Shown here one piece after another: positions 15,259 to 23,233 of a stretch of 45,850 bases of DNA. The notes beneath the pieces were generated by a model that was given only the letters and a program-made list of their open reading frames with translations, was not told where the DNA came from and made no database searches. The stretch's first letter is position 1; each line of letters opens with the position of its first letter. Position numbers and translations under genes: made by a program. The DNA comes from a virus. Location of the stretch: positions 1-45,850 of IMG/VR virus record IMGVR_UViG_3300042453_000451; one strand, written 5' to 3'.

Positions 15259-16000
15259 TCCCTACGAACAAGTTGAAGGAGAACTGACTGCAGATGAACA
15301 AGAATCTCTAGAAATTGGAGAACGTCTTGCTCAGGAACAGAATCAACTCCTGGCTGGTAAATACCGTTCAGCTGAAGAACTTGAACGTGGCTACCTTGAG
15401 CTGCAAAAGAAACTAAGTGGAAAGGAAGAGGCTCAGCAAGAAGAGCCTCAAGAGGATGTAGACTCTACACCAGAAGAACCTGAACAGGTTAACCTGTATG
15501 AACAGATTATGGATTCTTACCGACAAGGTGAGTGGGATCAAGATCTAGTTAAACAGGTAGAAGGTATGGACCCTGTAGATGTTGTTAATTTGTTTCTAGA
15601 AAACCAACAACAGCAACAGGATACAACCGCTGTTCAAGCTACCCCAGATGATGTTGAACAAATTCAAGCATCAATTGGTGGTGAGGCAGAGTACAACAAC
15701 ATGCTTCAATGGGCAAGTAGTAATCTTTCCCAACAGGAGATTGAGATGTACGATACTGTGATGGATCGTGGTGATCCCCTTGCTATGTTCTTCGCAGCTC
15801 AGGCACTTAATTTTCGTTATAAAGATGCCGAAGGTTATGATGGTAGGTTGCTGACTGGCAACGCACCTAAAACTAGTGCTGATGTATTCCGCTCTCAAGC
15901 AGAACTTGTTGCTGCTATGAGTGACCCACGTTACGATAAGGATCCTGCGTATCGTGCTGATATTGCAGACAAACTAGAACGATCCAACATTCAATTCTGA
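15236..16000 (+). CDS. capsid assembly scaffolding protein (gp9-like)
   Basis: 254 residues, acidic, Glu/Gln-rich and helical, including an 'EEAQQEEPQED' type run and a QQQQQD run. Scaffolds guide capsid subunits into the procapsid and then leave. T7 gp9 is 307 residues. The segment LLAGKYRSAEELERGYLELQ is typical of T7-like cyanophage scaffolds. Located after the portal, as expected. Confidence 0.9.
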   Translation: MANEITLNPYEQVEGELTADEQESLEIGERLAQEQNQLLAGKYRSAEELERGYLELQKKLSGKEEAQQEEPQEDVDSTPEEPEQVNLYEQIMDSYRQGEWDQDLVKQVEGMDPVDVVNLFLENQQQQQDTTAVQATPDDVEQIQASIGGEAEYNNMLQWASSNLSQQEIEMYDTVMDRGDPLAMFFAAQALNFRYKDAEGYDGRLLTGNAPKTSADVFRSQAELVAAMSDPRYDKDPAYRADIADKLERSNIQF

Positions 16001-16008
16001 CCCACCTA

Positions 16009-16182
16009 ATGAACGATACCAACATCTTCGCTAAAGAACCCACCATGTACACTGATAAAGACTACACCGTACCTCATAACGAACGTGCTGAACTACTCAA
16101 TGGTCGCCTTGCTATGCTTGGTTTCGTGGCTGCTGTTGGCGCTTATCTAGTGACTGGTCAAATCATCCCTGGAGTACTCTGA
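16009..16182 (+). CDS. hli: high-light inducible protein (Hli)
   Basis: 57 residues. One-helix chlorophyll-binding protein of the ELIP/CAB superfamily that protects photosystems from excess light. The diagnostic motif [16 protein letters not shown] is at residues 25-40 (Glu, Asn and Arg as pigment-binding/helix-packing residues), followed by a membrane helix [11 protein letters not shown]. Stop and next start overlap (TGATG). It lies between scaffold and capsid genes in the same block as psbA, so both should be expressed with virion genes. Confidence 0.95.
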   Translation: MNDTNIFAKEPTMYTDKDYTVPHNERAELLNGRLAMLGFVAAVGAYLVTGQIIPGVL

Positions 16183-16322
16183 TGCCCCTTAAGAAAGGGT
16201 CTTCTGATAAGACTGTATCAGCCAACATTCGCAAGATGAAGGCAGAAGGTTATCCTCAGAAGCAAGCAGTTGCTGCAGCACTTAGCAGCGCTGGTAAATC
16301 TAAATCAAAAAAGAAAAAGTAA
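16182..16322 (+). CDS. small basic phage protein
   Basis: 46 residues, [20 protein letters not shown] to the lysine run KSKSKKKK. The pattern '[27 protein letters not shown]' is widespread among small phage proteins without a proven function; it is likely DNA or RNA binding given its charge. First of a run of tiny basic genes joined by overlaps (TGATG upstream, TAATG downstream). Confidence 0.7.
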   Translation: MPLKKGSSDKTVSANIRKMKAEGYPQKQAVAAALSSAGKSKSKKKK

Positions 16323-16372
16323 TGTCTTGCGGTAAGAAGGGCCATAAAGGAAATGGCACAAAGAAAAAGTAA
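16322..16372 (+). CDS. possible 16-residue basic peptide
   Basis: A very short frame, [16 protein letters not shown], begins on the stop of the previous gene (TAATG). It bridges the gap to the next gene, which it overlaps by 20 bases. It may serve translational coupling only. Short CGKKGHKG-type peptides occur in similar clusters, but expression is unproven. Confidence 0.3.
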   Translation: MSCGKKGHKGNGTKKK

Positions 16373-16601
16373 CGTCAGTCTAAAGATTGGCGTACACAAA
16401 TCACGTACTGGCGGCCTAACGGCTGCTGGTCGTGCTAAATACAACCGAGAGACTGGCTCTAACCTGAAGGCTCCACAGCCTGAAGGAGGGCCACGTAAGC
16501 GTTCCTTCTGTGCTCGTATGGGTGGTGTGAAGGGACCAATGAAAGACGAGAAGGGCAGACCTACTCGCAAAGCACTGGCCCTCCGTAAATGGAAATGTTA
16601 A
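16353..16601 (+). CDS. small basic phage protein
   Basis: 82 residues. It contains KSRTGGLTAAGRAKYNRETG, then PEGGPRKRSFCARMGG and KDEKGRPTRKALALRKW. This is a strongly conserved arrangement in many tailed phages and is probably a structured nucleic-acid-associated domain of unknown function. Two Cys near the end are not in a clear zinc arrangement. It sits in the basic-protein cluster between hli and psbA. Confidence 0.75.
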   Translation: MAQRKSNVSLKIGVHKSRTGGLTAAGRAKYNRETGSNLKAPQPEGGPRKRSFCARMGGVKGPMKDEKGRPTRKALALRKWKC

Positions 16602-16751
16602 ATGGCTAAGCCTGGTTTGTACGCTAACATTCATGCTAAACGTATGCGTATTGCAGCTGGCTCTAATGAGAAGATGAGGAAGCCTGGTACTCCAGGTGCA
16701 CCTACCGCTGCTCAGTTTAAGAAAGCAGCTAAAACAGCTAAGAAAAAATAG
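16602..16751 (+). CDS. small basic phage protein
   Basis: 49 residues, MAKPGLYANIHAKRMRIAAG to KTAKKK. The 'MAKPGLYANIHAKR.RI..GS.EKMRKPG' opening is a common signature of tiny phage proteins of unknown function. It begins at the stop of the previous gene and is followed by GGAGAA, the ribosome binding site of the next. Confidence 0.75.
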   Translation: MAKPGLYANIHAKRMRIAAGSNEKMRKPGTPGAPTAAQFKKAAKTAKKK

Positions 16752-16762
16752 GAGAACATCTC

Positions 16763-16885
16763 ATGCCTAAAGTCGGAAACAAAGAGTATCCCTATACTCC
16801 TGCTGGTAAAGCTGCAGCTAAGAAAGCTGCTTCTAAAACCGGTAAGCCCGTTAAAATGAAGCCTTCAACCAAGAAGGGTTATTGA
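16763..16885 (+). CDS. small basic phage protein
   Basis: 40 residues, MPKVGNKEYPYTPAGKAAAK to STKKGY. It has a GGAGAA ribosome binding site at 16751-16756. The 'PKVG.K.YPYT.AGKAAAKKAA' pattern is shared by many phage micro-proteins, is Lys/Ala-rich and histone-tail-like, and is possibly DNA associated. Last of the basic cluster. Confidence 0.72.
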   Translation: MPKVGNKEYPYTPAGKAAAKKAASKTGKPVKMKPSTKKGY

Positions 16886-16966
16886 TCGATAGAGGCTCAG
16901 CCCCTAGCGAGTAGTGCCGAGCCTTAATGAGTAGACGGAAATAAGAATGTCCTTCGCTATCTTATT

Positions 16967-17263
16967 ATGATTCCTCTTCTAACTACTCTGTCGGTGATCT
17001 CTAGTTGGTATGGGCCTGGCTTCCATGGCAACCTAACAGCTAGTGGTTCTCGATACAATCAACACGGCCTTACTGCAGCGCACAAGACACTCCCATTTGG
17101 TACTAAACTTCGTGTTTGTTTCAAAAGGTGTGCCGTTGTTCGGGTCAATGATCGAGGTCCCTATGTTCATGGTAGGGAATTAGATCTCAGTAAAGGTGCG
17201 GCTGATGCTATCGGTCTCACTGCCTCTGGAGTTGGACGAGTTAAATTAACACGTCTTAATTAA
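16967..17263 (+). CDS. RlpA-like double-psi beta-barrel protein
   Basis: 98 residues. The sequence [16 protein letters not shown], then [21 protein letters not shown] and [13 protein letters not shown] is the RlpA-type double-psi barrel. In bacteria this domain acts as a lytic transglycosylase on denuded peptidoglycan; the Asp of 'NDRGP' is the usual catalytic acid. A short hydrophobic start ([12 protein letters not shown]) may be a minimal signal or anchor. It lies directly upstream of psbA, away from the lysis genes, so a wall-processing role during entry, assembly or release is possible but not shown. Confidence 0.85.
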   Translation: MIPLLTTLSVISSWYGPGFHGNLTASGSRYNQHGLTAAHKTLPFGTKLRVCFKRCAVVRVNDRGPYVHGRELDLSKGAADAIGLTASGVGRVKLTRLN

Positions 17264-17271
17264 CTTCAACT

Positions 17272-18333
17272 ATGACTGCTATTCTTGCAGCCCCAAAGTC
17301 CCAGCGTAATACCTGGGACTCTTTTTGTAGCTGGGTAACCAGCACTGATAACCGTCTATATGTTGGCTGGTTTGGTACACTGATGATTCCGTGTCTCCTC
17401 GCGGCCACCATTTGCTTCATCATTGCATTCATTGCGGCTCCCCCTGTCGATATTGATGGCATCCGTGAGCCCGTAGCTGGGAGTCTTCTTTATGGAAACA
17501 ACATCATATCGGGAGCCGTCGTTCCGAGCAGCAATGCCATCGGACTACACTTCTACCCAATTTGGGAAGCTAATTCACTTGATGAATGGCTCTACAACGG
17601 GGGTCCGTTCCAACTTACAGTGTTCCACTTCCTCATTGGCATCTATGCTTACATGGGACGAGAGTGGGAACTTAGCTATCGACTAGGGATGAGGCCCTGG
17701 ATCTTTGTCGCATACTCAGCTCCTGTCGCGGCAGCTACCGCAGTCTTCCTCGTTTATCCGTTTGGTCAAGGTAGTTTCTCCGATGCTATGCCTTTGGGTA
17801 TTTCGGGGACCTTCAACTACATGTTGGTTTTCCAGGCCGAACATAACATTCTCATGCACCCCTTCCACATGCTTGGGGTTGCTGGTGTGTTCGGTGGGTC
17901 GCTATTCAGTGCAATGCACGGCTCGCTGGTTACCTCTTCGCTTGTTCGTGAAACGACTGAGCAAGAGTCTCAGAACTATGGCTACAAGTTTGGCCAAGAG
18001 GAGGAGACTTATAACATTGTCGCTGCTCACGGTTATTTTGGTCGGCTCATCTTCCAGTACGCTTCCTTTAATAACAGCCGTAGTCTTCACTTCTTCCTCG
18101 CTGCTTGGCCTGTGGTTGGTATTTGGTTTGCTGCACTTGGTGTAAGCACCATGGCATTCAACCTTAACGGTTTTAATTTTAATCAATCTCTTCTTGATAA
18201 CAATGGTAGGGTGGTTAATACTTGGGCTGATATACTTAATCGAGCTAACCTTGGTTTTGAGGTAATGCACGAACGTAATGCCCACAACTTCCCTCTTGAC
18301 TTGGCTACACATCAAACTCCTATTATTGGGTAA
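17272..18333 (+). CDS. psbA: photosystem II D1 protein
   Basis: 353 residues. D1 carries the P680 chlorophylls, QB site and most ligands of the manganese cluster; phage copies replace host D1 during infection. Numbering runs one ahead of the standard: Tyr162 (TyrZ, standard 161), Asp171 (standard 170). The C-terminal [17 protein letters not shown] carries His332/Glu333/His337/Asp342/Ala344 equivalents. The standard position 130 is Glu (GREWELS), as in high-light D1 forms. The C-terminal extension after Ala344 is short (THQTPIIG). The start has no obvious ribosome binding site. Five membrane helices expected. Host origin by ancient transfer. Confidence 0.98.
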   Translation: MTAILAAPKSQRNTWDSFCSWVTSTDNRLYVGWFGTLMIPCLLAATICFIIAFIAAPPVDIDGIREPVAGSLLYGNNIISGAVVPSSNAIGLHFYPIWEANSLDEWLYNGGPFQLTVFHFLIGIYAYMGREWELSYRLGMRPWIFVAYSAPVAAATAVFLVYPFGQGSFSDAMPLGISGTFNYMLVFQAEHNILMHPFHMLGVAGVFGGSLFSAMHGSLVTSSLVRETTEQESQNYGYKFGQEEETYNIVAAHGYFGRLIFQYASFNNSRSLHFFLAAWPVVGIWFAALGVSTMAFNLNGFNFNQSLLDNNGRVVNTWADILNRANLGFEVMHERNAHNFPLDLATHQTPIIG

Positions 18334-18335
18334 TT

Positions 18336-18515
18336 ATGGCTCGCGCTAATCCGTTTGATCCTAAAGTCTCTTCAGTCTCCAGTGTTCAATATGTGACCTT
18401 TACTAGCACATCACCTGCGTTTATCACTGCTTACGGTGAAACAGAACAGACTCTAACTGAAATGAGTCCTAAGGGTGTCAAGGCACAAGCTAATACTTTG
18501 AGTGCTTGGCCTTGA
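18336..18515 (+). CDS. small hypothetical protein
   Basis: 59 residues, MARANPFDPK to LSAWP, starting two bases after the psbA stop. Thr/Ser-rich middle (QYVTFTSTSPAF). No known domain. It fits tightly between psbA and the next gene, so it is probably translated. Confidence 0.55.
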   Translation: MARANPFDPKVSSVSSVQYVTFTSTSPAFITAYGETEQTLTEMSPKGVKAQANTLSAWP

Positions 18516-18517
18516 GT

Positions 18518-18727
18518 ATGAAGCAACTTAAAGATCAAAAGAAAAATAAAAACAACCTCAAGATTGCACAAGGTAAGAGCTTTGACCTGAATCAACCATA
18601 CATTCCTGGTGGACAGAGTTATGAAGGTATTCCTAATGCAAGTCCTGAGATGCTGCGTAAATTGCAGCAACGCAAACTCAAGAATAAAGGTGGTCAAGAG
18701 CTGCCTGGTTTCTTGAGGGGAGCTTAA
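18518..18727 (+). CDS. small basic hypothetical protein
   Basis: 69 residues from ATG 18518 (MKQLKDQKKNKNNL). An upstream TTG at 18506 would overlap the previous gene. Basic and Gln/Asn-rich, with ASPEMLRKLQQRKLKNKG near the end. No function recognised. Confidence 0.55.
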   Translation: MKQLKDQKKNKNNLKIAQGKSFDLNQPYIPGGQSYEGIPNASPEMLRKLQQRKLKNKGGQELPGFLRGA

Positions 18728-18734
18728 AGTGTTT

Positions 18735-18763
18735 GGGCATCAGAATTTATTTCTGCTCTGCCC
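18735..18763 (+). promoter_or_regulatory. stem-loop in 57-base gap
   Basis: GGGCA pairs with TGCCC (18735-18739 / 18759-18763) and CAGAA with TTCTG (18741-18745 / 18751-18755) around a TTTAT loop. No T-run follows, so it is not a classic terminator. It could be a processing or regulatory hairpin between two small genes. The left arm TTTGGGCATC also faintly resembles the Syn5-type phage promoter core (TTGGGCACC). Confidence 0.4.
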
Positions 18764-18784
18764 ACCATCCAACTACTTTGTTTT

Positions 18785-19000
18785 ATGCCTAACATTGCAA
18801 CTGGTCGGTATTCAAGCCGACAAATGGAAACGGGTCTTAGTGTACCCGAACATGATTACATCAGCATTACCAATGATGCCAACGGTAACCCTACAACTGT
18901 TGTCTATCGTGCTGGTGGATCTAGCGGCCAAATTGTTTCTACCGTCAACATGAGTTATGATGGTAATGGCTACCTCGTTAGTGTTACCAGAATCTCGTAA
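18785..19000 (+). CDS. small hypothetical protein, possibly virion
   Basis: 71 residues, [13 protein letters not shown] start. Beta-rich, with [18 protein letters not shown] and [16 protein letters not shown] ending in alternating hydrophobics. The pattern is frequent in phage structural modules, just upstream of collagen-like fibre genes. The stop overlaps the next start (TAATG). Role inferred only from context. Confidence 0.6.
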   Translation: MPNIATGRYSSRQMETGLSVPEHDYISITNDANGNPTTVVYRAGGSSGQIVSTVNMSYDGNGYLVSVTRIS

Positions 19001-19557
19001 TGTTCCGCCTCAATCCGATCACTGGTGTACTTGCCTTTGTTCCTGAGTATGCTCCGCCTGGCCCTCAAGGAGAAGCTGGAGAGCCTGGAGAACCGGGATT
19101 AGATGGTGAGACAGGCCCTCAAGGTGAGACAGGCCCTCAAGGCCCACCTGGACCCAAAGGAGAGCCTGGTGCTCCTGGTAAAGATGGGGCAGATGGCCTT
19201 GGTATTCTGAGTGGTGTTAATCCTCCATCTCCGTTTATTGGAGAGACTGGACAATTCTATATTGATTACCATAGTTGGTTAATCTACGGACCTAAGTCCG
19301 CTGATGGTTGGCCGCAAGGTGTATCATTGATAGGTCCTCAAGGTCGTCCTGGACAAGATGGTTTGGATGGTTTAGATGGTGAGCCTGGTCCTCAAGGGGA
19401 ACGTGGTCTGCCTGGTCCTCAAGGTCCCGTTGGTCCTCAAGGGAAACCCGGTTTACCTGGACCGCCTGGACCATCAGGAAGAGTTCAATATGTAGGGGAT
19501 TCTAATCAACCTCAGAAAGGTTGGGTATCTGGTGGAATTACAGTTCAACATAACTAA
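19000..19557 (+). CDS. collagen-like fibre protein
   Basis: 185 residues. Two blocks of Gly-X-Y repeats (about residues 20-66 and 109-160; e.g. [19 protein letters not shown]) flank a compact non-repeat part ([18 protein letters not shown]). Such repeats form trimeric triple helices in phage fibres and surface appendages. Placed between psbA and the capsid gene, together with the next gene, it may form capsid or vertex appendages, like the horn fibres known from the related cyanophage Syn5. The C-terminal [19 protein letters not shown] may be the exposed tip. Confidence 0.8.
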   Translation: MFRLNPITGVLAFVPEYAPPGPQGEAGEPGEPGLDGETGPQGETGPQGPPGPKGEPGAPGKDGADGLGILSGVNPPSPFIGETGQFYIDYHSWLIYGPKSADGWPQGVSLIGPQGRPGQDGLDGLDGEPGPQGERGLPGPQGPVGPQGKPGLPGPPGPSGRVQYVGDSNQPQKGWVSGGITVQHN

Positions 19558-19562
19558 AAACA

Positions 19563-20723
19563 ATGCCATATAAACTTAATCCATTTACAAATAATTTTGA
19601 TCAAGTAAATACTGGCATTCCAGGCCCAACAGGTCCCCAAGGTCCTGCAGGCCCAACAGGTGCTACTGGAGCTACAGGTGCTACTGGTCCTGCAGGTGTG
19701 GTTGCTGCAACAGCACCAATCTCCTATGACAGCGGCACACAGACAGTTAGTACAAGCATGGCTACTAACCGTCTACTTGGTAGAAGTACTGCTGGTACGG
19801 GTGTTGCAGAAGAAATTAGTGTGGGCACTGGTCTATCTCTAAGTGGAGGTACACTAAGTAACACACAATCAGGTACAGATCTCTCCTATACTGCTAGTAG
19901 TAGGCTGCTTGAATCAAGCACTGGTAATGATGTTACCTTGCCTTTGTTTACTAGTTCTCTAGCTGGTTTAACTCCTTCTTCTGGTGGTGGTACTAGTAAC
20001 TTCTTAAGGGCTGATGGTACATGGGCTGCTCCGCCTAGTAGCGGTTTTACTGGTGGAACGCTGACAAGCAACCTGACGCTTGCGGCTGGCACCACTTCGT
20101 TGTCACCGCTGACCATGCAGTCAGGCACCAACCTGACGACAGCAACGGCTGGCGCAGTCGAATACGACGGCAACGTTATCTACACAACGCCTAGCGCCAC
20201 AGCTGGCCGAGGGTTTTCCCCTTCTGTTTTGACCTACAGGCTAAATAGTGCATTAGCCGGTGGCACTGGCACATCAGCCCAAAGCGTTTTTGGAAAAGGC
20301 GTCACCGTAGCTGGATCTACGGTTTATTTGTTTGAGGCTGTGTATAGATTTTCCAGAGCTTCCGGGACTACTTCTCATAGCTTTGGTATTTCATTTGGCG
20401 GGACAGCTACGCTCAACAATATTGCCTACCAGTACCTACGTGTTGGTGTAGATACAAGCAGCACAACTATTGGCACTCCATCGCTAGGGTATCGAGTAGT
20501 GGCTACCAATATAAATATTCTTAGTGCTATTACAACTGCAGCTTATAGTATTTCTGTGCAGATTGTGGGATCTTTTAGCGTCAACGCAAGTGGTACTTTT
20601 ATCCCTCAGTACACTCTTTCTGCCAACCCTGGGGCAGCGTACTCAACGGAAACTGGAAGCTACATCAAAATATATCCAGTTGGAGCCTCTGGCGCTGACA
20701 CCTCAATCGGTGCTTGGGCATAG
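19563..20723 (+). CDS. fibre-like virion protein with short collagen segment
   Basis: 386 residues. The N-terminus shares LNPFTNNFDQV-type words with the previous protein's start ([12 protein letters not shown]), suggesting a common attachment motif. A short GPTGPQGPAGPTGATGATG collagen segment follows, then Thr/Ser/Gly-rich beta repeats containing NRLLGRSTAGTG and NFLRADGTWAAP, typical of tail or capsid fibres. The C-terminal half (from about residue 160) has more GC-rich codons than the N-terminal half, which suggests domain exchange. A fibre or capsid decoration is likely; receptor binding is possible. Confidence 0.75.
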   Translation: MPYKLNPFTNNFDQVNTGIPGPTGPQGPAGPTGATGATGATGPAGVVAATAPISYDSGTQTVSTSMATNRLLGRSTAGTGVAEEISVGTGLSLSGGTLSNTQSGTDLSYTASSRLLESSTGNDVTLPLFTSSLAGLTPSSGGGTSNFLRADGTWAAPPSSGFTGGTLTSNLTLAAGTTSLSPLTMQSGTNLTTATAGAVEYDGNVIYTTPSATAGRGFSPSVLTYRLNSALAGGTGTSAQSVFGKGVTVAGSTVYLFEAVYRFSRASGTTSHSFGISFGGTATLNNIAYQYLRVGVDTSSTTIGTPSLGYRVVATNINILSAITTAAYSISVQIVGSFSVNASGTFIPQYTLSANPGAAYSTETGSYIKIYPVGASGADTSIGAWA

Positions 20724-20896
20724 TATTCAATACTTGGAACAGGGCACCTCAGAGTCGGACCCTGTTCTTCTCGGCTATCGGCCCGTACGCGGATACCCAA
20801 TAGCCATAGACGGTCTGGAGAGACAGACAAAAAAACAAACAAAAATTCTAAGCGCTTAGAGAGACAACAACAACTACAACTCTCTCTTTTCTTACT
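20724..20896 (+). promoter_or_regulatory. structured leader upstream of the capsid gene
   Basis: 173 bases without a gene. It contains AGTATT-C-AATACT (20722-20734), an 8-bp stem GAACAGGG/CCCTGTTC (20737-20744 / 20760-20767), GGCTAT/ATAGCC (20773-20778 / 20800-20805) enclosing CCG-TACG-CGG, an A-rich tract (20829-20845), a perfect 14-bp palindrome at 20847-20860, and an AGAGAG/CTCTCT stem just before the capsid start. It probably holds a phage promoter and an mRNA stabilising or processing structure for the most expressed gene. Confidence 0.55.
20847..20860. repeat. perfect 14-bp palindrome TCTAAGCGCTTAGA
   Basis: Each half is the exact reverse complement of the other, with no spacer. It lies 36 bases before the capsid start codon, next to an A-rich tract. 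It could be a protein-binding site or RNA hairpin. Confidence 0.8.
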
Positions 20897-21916
20897 GTGG
20901 CTAACACTCTTGTTACTCCTTCAGGTCGGATTAATAATACTAGTTCGACCCCTCTTGCGCTTGGTACTGCCTATGATACCAAGTACGCAACTTATCTGAA
21001 ACTGTTTTCTGGCGAAATGTTCAAGGCCTATGAAGGGGCCACTATCGCCAAAGGAACTGTGCAAAGCCGTACGCTGACTAATGGTAAGGCTATGCAGTTC
21101 ATCTTCACTGGCCGTATGGAGGCTGCATACCACGAGCCCGGAACTCCTATCCTGGGTACTGGTGATCCTCCGGTGGCAGAGAAGACCATCGTCTGTGACG
21201 ACCTGCTGATCAGCTCGGCATTCGTCTATGACCTTGATGAGACTCTTGCTCACTACTCGCTGCGTTCGGAGATTGCCAAGAAGATTGGTTATGCTCTGGC
21301 TGAAGCATATGACAAGAAGATCTTCCGTCAGATCGCTAAAGCTGCTCGTGAAGCTCACCCCATCACTGCTGCCCCTGGCCCTGAGCCCGGCGGTTCGGTG
21401 ATCCAACTGGGTGCCAACAAAGAGTATGATGCTCAAGCCCTGGTGGATGCTTTCTTTGAAGCTGCCAGCATCATGGATGAGAAGAACCTTCCTAAGCAAG
21501 GTCGCACCGCTGTGCTGTCTCCTCGTCAGTACTATGCTCTCATCTCTCAAGTTGATAGCAACATCCTCAACCGTGACTATGGTAATGCCCAAGGCAACCT
21601 GAATAGCGGTGAAGGTCTCTATGAGATCGCTGGTATCTCTATCAAGCGTTCCAACAACCTGCCCTTCCTGGCTGGTAACGTCTCTTCCGTCAACGGTGAG
21701 AACAACGATTACTCTGGTAACTTCAGCACCCACTGCGGTCTGATCTACTACAAGGATGCTGCTGGTGTTGTGGAAGCTATTGCTCCCTCCGTGCAAACCA
21801 CCTCTGGTGATGTGTCGGTGATGTACCAAGGTGACCTGATCGTTGGTCGTCTTGCTATGGGCTGCGGTACTCTGAACCCCGCTGCTGCTATTGAGCTGCA
21901 GTCGGCTCGCTCCTGA
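20897..21916 (+). CDS. major capsid protein (gp10-like)
   Basis: 339 residues, against 345 for T7 gp10A. HK97-fold shell subunit. Support comes from size, position between scaffold and tail tube genes, and segments such as FSGEMFKAYEGATIAKGTVQ, GKAMQFIFTGRMEA, LDETLAHYSLRSEIAKKIGY and DGL-type C-terminal beta strands. The start is GTG at 20897 with no purine-rich ribosome binding site in front (the leader is CT-rich). The codon choice is more biased and C-ending than in neighbouring genes, as expected for the most abundant protein. No sign of a frameshifted longer form. Confidence 0.95.
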   Translation: MANTLVTPSGRINNTSSTPLALGTAYDTKYATYLKLFSGEMFKAYEGATIAKGTVQSRTLTNGKAMQFIFTGRMEAAYHEPGTPILGTGDPPVAEKTIVCDDLLISSAFVYDLDETLAHYSLRSEIAKKIGYALAEAYDKKIFRQIAKAAREAHPITAAPGPEPGGSVIQLGANKEYDAQALVDAFFEAASIMDEKNLPKQGRTAVLSPRQYYALISQVDSNILNRDYGNAQGNLNSGEGLYEIAGISIKRSNNLPFLAGNVSSVNGENNDYSGNFSTHCGLIYYKDAAGVVEAIAPSVQTTSGDVSVMYQGDLIVGRLAMGCGTLNPAAAIELQSARS

Positions 21917-21931
21917 TAAGGAGGGAGTATA

Positions 21932-22261
21932 ATGGGATTCGCCCCTGTTGATGGTGTAGGCGTCACTAATAGTGAAACCTCCTACATGCGTCCTCCTATT
22001 GAGCCTGGTCGTGAAGGTGGTACGGTTGTTACCGTGACTCGCCTCACTGCTGGTACTGGCCAAACTGCTGGCACTAAGGCTACTACTGTTGATAACATCA
22101 ATGGTAGTGGCTGCACTCTTACTACTACTGTCACCGATGGAGCAGTAACTGGTCAGACTGTTGCTGCTGGTGGTGATGGTTACCGGGTTGGTGATGTACT
22201 GTCGGTTGCTGGTACAACTGCTGCCACCTTCCGTGTTGATACTGTTTCTTATACCAACTGA
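21932..22261 (+). CDS. small Thr/Gly-rich virion-like protein
   Basis: 109 residues with a strong ribosome binding site (AGGAGGGAG, 21919-21927) right behind the capsid gene. It starts MGFAPVDGVGVTNSE, then has Thr/Gly-rich beta-type sequence with two Val-Thr-Ala repeats (GGDGYRVGDVLSVAG). Possibly a capsid decoration or minor head protein, by position and composition. No named family. Confidence 0.6.
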   Translation: MGFAPVDGVGVTNSETSYMRPPIEPGREGGTVVTVTRLTAGTGQTAGTKATTVDNINGSGCTLTTTVTDGAVTGQTVAAGGDGYRVGDVLSVAGTTAATFRVDTVSYTN

Positions 22262-22272
22262 GGTAATTAAAA

Positions 22273-22545
22273 ATGGCTAATGCTGCTGTTGCTGCTGGTG
22301 GCAACGGTGTGGCTGGCAATGTAAACTTTGCTACTCGCACCGTCACTGGCGCTTACGCTTCTACTTATTCGGATAACGGCAACCTGGCTGTCTCTGACAA
22401 CCACGCTGTACGTCGTTCCGTTTCCCGTACCAACGGTACTAGCACCGCTTCTGGTGTGTTCTCTGAAACTCAGTGCTTGCGTTTCGCATACACTGGTGTT
22501 GAAGCTGATAGCCCTGCGCTTGACGCCTCACGTACCGCTGTGTAA
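22273..22545 (+). CDS. small Ala/Gly/Ser-rich virion-like protein
   Basis: 90 residues, MANAAVAAGGNGVAGNVNF start. Repetitive small residues, then SETQCLRFAYTGVEADSPAL. It lies between the capsid gene and a strong terminator, so it should be made at capsid-like levels. Likely a head-associated protein; function unproven. Confidence 0.6.
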   Translation: MANAAVAAGGNGVAGNVNFATRTVTGAYASTYSDNGNLAVSDNHAVRRSVSRTNGTSTASGVFSETQCLRFAYTGVEADSPALDASRTAV

Positions 22546-22552
22546 TTTATTT

Positions 22553-22581
22553 GGGGGATCTTTCGGGGTCCCCCTTTTTTT
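22553..22581 (+). terminator. intrinsic terminator after the capsid block
   Basis: A 9-bp stem GGGGGATCT / GGGTCCCCC (with G-U pairs) closes a TTCG tetraloop (22562-22565) and is followed by seven Ts. This is the same place as T7 T-phi, after the capsid gene, and would reduce transcription into the tail genes. Confidence 0.93.
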
Positions 22582-22618
22582 ATTTTATTTGAGAATGGTT
22601 TTTATTTCCATCTAAACT

Positions 22619-23233
22619 ATGGCTGAACCCTATACGACCACACAACTAGCTGCTGTTAACGAAATTCTGGGGTCTATAGGACAAGCCCCAGTTACTGTGC
22701 TTGATCAAACCAACCCTGAAGTTGCTTTTGCTTTTAACACCCTAATGGACATTAGCAGAGAGGTTCAAGCAGAAGGTTGGTCATTTAATCGAGAATATGA
22801 ATATCCTGTTACTCCTGATACATCTGGTAATATAACTATCCCTAACAATGTTCTCCAGATGGATCTTAGTAGGTCCTACTACAATACACAGTACGATACT
22901 GTTATTCGTGATGGTAAGTTGTATGATAGATTGAACCATACATTTACTTGGGATACGACAGTAACATATAAAGTTGACATCTTGTGGATGTTTGACTTTG
23001 ACGATCTACCACAACCTTTCAGGGACTACATTGCTGCCAAAGCTGCTACTAGAGCTGCTACTCGATTGGTTGGTGATGTAAATCTAGCACAAGTACTCAT
23101 AGCTCAAGAGGCTTGGAGGCGTTCAGTCTGTTTAGAATATGAATGCAATCAGGGCAATTACACCATGTTTGGTTTTGCCAAAGGAAATGATTACTACAAT
23201 AGTTACGAACCATTTAAGGCACTTGTACGATGA
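22619..23233 (+). CDS. tail tubular protein A (gp11-like)
   Basis: 204 residues (T7 gp11: 196). It forms the ring between portal and nozzle. The opening AAVNEILGSIGQAPVTVLDQ and the later IAAKAATRAATRLVGD are typical of the family. It follows the capsid block and overlaps tail tube B by four bases (ATGA), as in T7. Confidence 0.93.
   Translation: MAEPYTTTQLAAVNEILGSIGQAPVTVLDQTNPEVAFAFNTLMDISREVQAEGWSFNREYEYPVTPDTSGNITIPNNVLQMDLSRSYYNTQYDTVIRDGKLYDRLNHTFTWDTTVTYKVDILWMFDFDDLPQPFRDYIAAKAATRAATRLVGDVNLAQVLIAQEAWRRSVCLEYECNQGNYTMFGFAKGNDYYNSYEPFKALVR

Noticed and set aside
20921-22063. Long reverse-strand open frame (380 codons) opposite the capsid gene
   Set aside because: It is the antisense shadow of a strongly codon-biased capsid gene; its protein is low-complexity Thr/Ser/His-rich and no other gene uses the minus strand.
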